Source of the DNA: Megasphaera sp. AM44-1BH
Lineage (GTDB): Bacteria; Bacillota; Negativicutes; Veillonellales; Megasphaeraceae
Assembly (NCBI RefSeq): GCF_003467125.1
Contig: NZ_QSFA01000041.1
Span: forward strand, 1 to 7,722
DNA length: 7,722 nt
Direction of reading: 5' to 3'
Position 1 is the first letter of the stretch; every line of letters begins with the position of its first letter. Shown in pieces: positions 6,432 to 7,722 of the stretch. The notes beneath the pieces are model-generated. The model had not been told where the DNA came from, ran no database searches, and worked only from the letters and a program-made list of their open reading frames with translations. The translations under genes and the position numbers were made by a program.

Positions 6432-6471
6432 ATTTACAGATATTCAATTTCCTGTTCTTAGTATCATTTCA

Positions 6472-6501
6472 TTTACAATATAATTACCATAATATTGTAA
6501 A
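6472..6501 (-). promoter_or_regulatory. Inverted repeat in the predicted 5' leader
   Basis: TTTACAATAT and ATATTGTAAA form perfect 10-bp arms around a 10-bp spacer. The element begins a few bases after the predicted transcription start, so it could be a repressor operator or a 5' stem-loop in the mRNA. It is entirely AT-rich apart from one C-G pair per arm, so the RNA hairpin would be weak. The 9-mer TGTAAAAAT overlapping the plus-strand right arm (6496-6504) recurs at 6580-6588. Confidence 0.45.
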
Positions 6502-6511
6502 AATCATTACT

Positions 6512-6542
6512 ATTTTAAACCTTAATCCGGAATACGTGTCAA
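6512..6542 (-). promoter_or_regulatory. Putative sigma-70 type promoter of the giant adhesin
   Basis: A perfect -35 box TTGACA lies on the minus strand at 6542-6537. Overlapping AT-rich candidates for the -10 box follow: TTTAAA (6519-6514, 17-bp spacer), TTAAAA (18 bp) and TAAAAT (6517-6512, 19 bp). None is a perfect TATAAT. The transcript would start near 6505 and carry a leader of about 90 nt. The location in the spacer directly upstream of the gene fits. Confidence 0.55.
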
Positions 6543-6714
6543 ATATCGTTTTGTTTATTGATGACTACACAAAATATAATGTAAAAATAACGTAATACTA
6601 ATCGTACTCTACGAATAAATCATATTTAAACCAGAAAAATGTATAATATGCATTTATTTATTCTTAATTATTATGATAAAACTGAAAATTTGCTTACCCT
6701 GCTACTATATTTTG

Positions 6715-6733
6715 TCGTTTTTCATTAAAACGA
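6715..6733. promoter_or_regulatory. Small dyad TCGTTTT/AAAACGA
   Basis: Perfect 7-bp arms lie around a 5-bp loop within the AT-rich spacer. Its CGTTTT core resembles that of the dyad at 6773-6790, about 40 bp away. It may be a protein-binding site; function is unproven and AT-rich DNA yields such dyads by chance. Confidence 0.3.
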
Positions 6734-6772
6734 AATATTTTTATACACTATTCTCTATGTTTAGGTTTTACG

Positions 6773-6790
6773 TTTTACGTTGTCGTAAAA
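6773..6790. promoter_or_regulatory. Small dyad TTTTACG/CGTAAAA with an extra half-site
   Basis: TTTTACG, a four-base loop TTGT and CGTAAAA form a perfect 7-bp dyad. A further direct copy of TTTTACG lies immediately alongside at 6766-6772, so three half-sites sit within 25 bp. This clustering is more than a lone chance palindrome but still weak evidence for an operator. Confidence 0.35.
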
Positions 6791-6859
6791 TGATGTGTTT
6801 TAGTAAAATTATTATATCAGGATAAAAAATTATAATAGATTGTATTCACATAGGATGGC

Positions 6860-6918
6860 ATAACGAAAGAAGAGGTTGCTACAAAACGCTCTGTCAAAAC
6901 CATTTTGCTGCAACCTCT
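6860..6918 (-). terminator. Rho-independent terminator of the upstream adhesin gene
   Basis: Reading the minus strand just after the TAG at 6933-6931, AGAGGTTGC (6918-6910) pairs with GCAACCTCT (6879-6871). After a two-base mismatch the stem continues as CAAAA (6907-6903) with TTTTG (6886-6882), closing on a 16-base loop. A T-rich but interrupted tail (TCTTTCGTT) follows. The 12-base gap after the stop codon and the long stem support intrinsic termination, so the giant adhesin probably depends on its own promoter. Confidence 0.75.
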
Positions 6919-6930
6919 CTCTATTTTTCA

Positions 6931-7722
6931 CTATTTAGTTGTATTCTGAACGCGTACGCGCTGTACTGTCGGTTCTCCCTGATCCGTTTGATGAATGGTG
7001 TCTATGCGGATAAATTTCAATTCCTGGTTAAATTCCTTTGCCAGTTTTCCTAAGGTACCATCCTGATTCAGACCGGGATCCGATGCAGCTCCCATAGTGA
7101 TAGCCCGGTAGACGATGGCAGCAAATTCATAGCGTGTCATCATGCGGTCACCGGCGAATTTTCCATCGGGATACCCCTTGAGGATACCTGCTTTGGCCAG
7201 TTTGGTTACGTATTCATAGGCCCAGTGGTTTTCCGGTACATCGGGGAACAAATCATTTCCTTTGTCCTGTATCGAACCGGTATCCACGCTGGTCAGTTTT
7301 TCAATGAGCGCGCTCTGGCGATTGACAATCTGATTGAGCTGTGCTACATTTTCCCGCAAATCCTTGATTTCTTTCGCCATGGCGACGCGGGACGTTGAAA
7401 CGTGGTTGCCCTGGCCCAGTTTAAAGCTGACGCCGGCATTGACCATGTTTTCCCCGCCGCTGAAGGAGCCGCCGACGCTGAACATCGTGTCTTCATTAGG
7501 ACGATAGTAGGCACCGATAGCGGCCGCATTGGCACCGCGGTAATTACCGTAGCCGGCTGCGAAATCCCACTTGTCGTCCGGGTCGAAATCCAGCGGATGG
7601 AGGGCTGCCAAGGCAGCGGCACCGGCACCGACGCGGTCTACGCGGGTTCCCAGCTTATTCACCGCTCCGCCCAGGTTGGAAATGGCCTGGCCTGCGGCGT
7701 ACAACTGACTGCCATTGACGGC
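6931..7722 (-). CDS. Trimeric autotransporter adhesin with C-terminal SLH motif, C-terminal part, 5' end outside window
   Basis: The frame is open from the right edge to the TAG at 6933-6931, giving 263 visible residues; the start lies outside the window. Visible domains: AVNGSQLYAAGQAI (1-14), the typical end of a YadA-type stalk; the anchor, from LGTRVDRVGAGAAALAALHP through the beta strands WDFAAGYGNYRG, AAAIGAYYRP, TMFSVGGSFS and MVNAGVSFKLG (about 24-103), which trimerises into a 12-stranded barrel; a coiled coil (about 112-145, SRVAMAKEIKDLRENV onward); one SLH motif (157-210, LFPDVPENHWAYEYV through GYPDGKF to TRYEFAAIVYR); and a charged tail (EFNQELKFIRIDTI, then VQRVRVQNTTK). Most trimeric autotransporters stop at the last barrel strand; here about 160 residues follow and must face the periplasm. 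The SLH motif should bind peptidoglycan or a secondary cell-wall group. It lies upstream of, and is transcribed in the same direction as, the giant adhesin. Confidence 0.95.
   Translation of the reverse strand, partial: AVNGSQLYAAGQAISNLGGAVNKLGTRVDRVGAGAAALAALHPLDFDPDDKWDFAAGYGNYRGANAAAIGAYYRPNEDTMFSVGGSFSGGENMVNAGVSFKLGQGNHVSTSRVAMAKEIKDLRENVAQLNQIVNRQSALIEKLTSVDTGSIQDKGNDLFPDVPENHWAYEYVTKLAKAGILKGYPDGKFAGDRMMTRYEFAAIVYRAITMGAASDPGLNQDGTLGKLAKEFNQELKFIRIDTIHQTDQGEPTVQRVRVQNTTK
7090..7254 (-). other. SLH motif on the periplasmic side of the anchor
   Basis: Visible residues 157-210 show the single SLH motif: FPDVPENHWAYEYV, KAGILKGYPDGKF, then MTRYEFAAIVYRAI. All key positions (FxDVP, HWA, GYPDGxF, TRxE) are intact. 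Only one SLH motif is present per chain, whereas S-layer proteins of monoderm Firmicutes usually carry three in tandem; the homotrimer would supply three. Confidence 0.93.
7414..7653 (-). other. YadA-type outer-membrane anchor domain
   Basis: Visible residues 24-103 carry the helix-to-barrel transition (KLGTRVDRVGAGAAALAAL) and four amphipathic strands per chain. Three chains form the pore through which the passenger is exported. The small-residue run GAGAAALAAL is typical of the segment threading the pore. The last strand ends VSFKLG, without the terminal aromatic that normally closes outer-membrane proteins, consistent with the chain continuing into the periplasm. Confidence 0.92.

Larger units (their letters stand above)
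6417..6930. other. AT-rich intergenic region between the two adhesin genes
   Basis: This 514-bp stretch is far richer in A and T than the coding DNA on both sides. It contains the terminator of the upstream adhesin at its right end, the two CGTTTT dyads, and the promoter, leader hairpin and ribosome binding site of the giant adhesin at its left end. Between about 6545 and 6710 no gene or RNA is recognisable; the longest plus-strand frame there is a 29-codon frame with no good ribosome binding site. Confidence 0.85.

Noticed and set aside
6639..6728. A 29-codon plus-strand frame in the intergenic region starting ATG TAT AAT
   Set aside because: It lies in AT-rich DNA with no Shine-Dalgarno sequence in front and no recognisable sequence features; frames of this length arise by chance.
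7702..7704. A TTG start codon for the right-hand adhesin
   Set aside because: The frame is open to the window edge and the residues just before it (AVNGSQ) belong to the conserved AVNGSQLYA stalk motif, so this is an internal leucine.

Overview
The window holds parts of two tandem minus-strand genes for trimeric autotransporter adhesins (YadA/Hia-like, type Vc secretion). An AT-rich intergenic region of about 514 bp separates them. Nothing convincing is encoded on the plus strand.

Organism: the right-hand gene ends in a YadA-type outer-membrane anchor followed by a coiled coil and one SLH motif. That order points to a diderm Firmicute of the class Negativicutes, where outer-membrane proteins are tethered to peptidoglycan through SLH motifs. 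The coding DNA looks roughly half G+C by eye. This fits Selenomonas, Megasphaera or Acidaminococcus relatives better than low-GC Veillonella, but the genus cannot be fixed from this window.

Layout from right to left, which is the direction of transcription: (1) 7722-6931 is the C-terminal 263 residues of an upstream adhesin, comprising the end of the stalk, the beta-barrel anchor, a coiled coil, an SLH motif and a conserved tail. (2) 6918-6860 is a long hairpin with a T-rich tail, the likely terminator. (3) The rest of the AT-rich spacer carries two small dyads, a plausible promoter with a perfect TTGACA box, a stem-loop at the predicted 5' end of the transcript, and a strong ribosome binding site. 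(4) 6416-1 is the N-terminal 2138 codons of a giant second adhesin, open with no stop to the left edge. It has an extended signal peptide, three YadA-head modules each closed by a neck motif, and then a repetitive stalk with a collagen-like Gly-X-Y insert and three copies of a Trp-containing module about 250 residues apart.

Working together: both products would be exported by Sec and would trimerise in the outer membrane, displaying fibres for attachment or aggregation. The upstream protein's SLH motif would anchor the trimer to peptidoglycan from the periplasmic side. The second protein probably ends the same way beyond the left edge, but this is not visible. The most unusual content is within the giant adhesin: a compound 14+12-residue head repeat carrying a ladder of histidines, a separate phenylalanine ladder, the collagen-like insert, a DxDGN-repeat insertion in the first head, and a 43-bp near-identical in-frame repeat that could let head modules be lost or gained.
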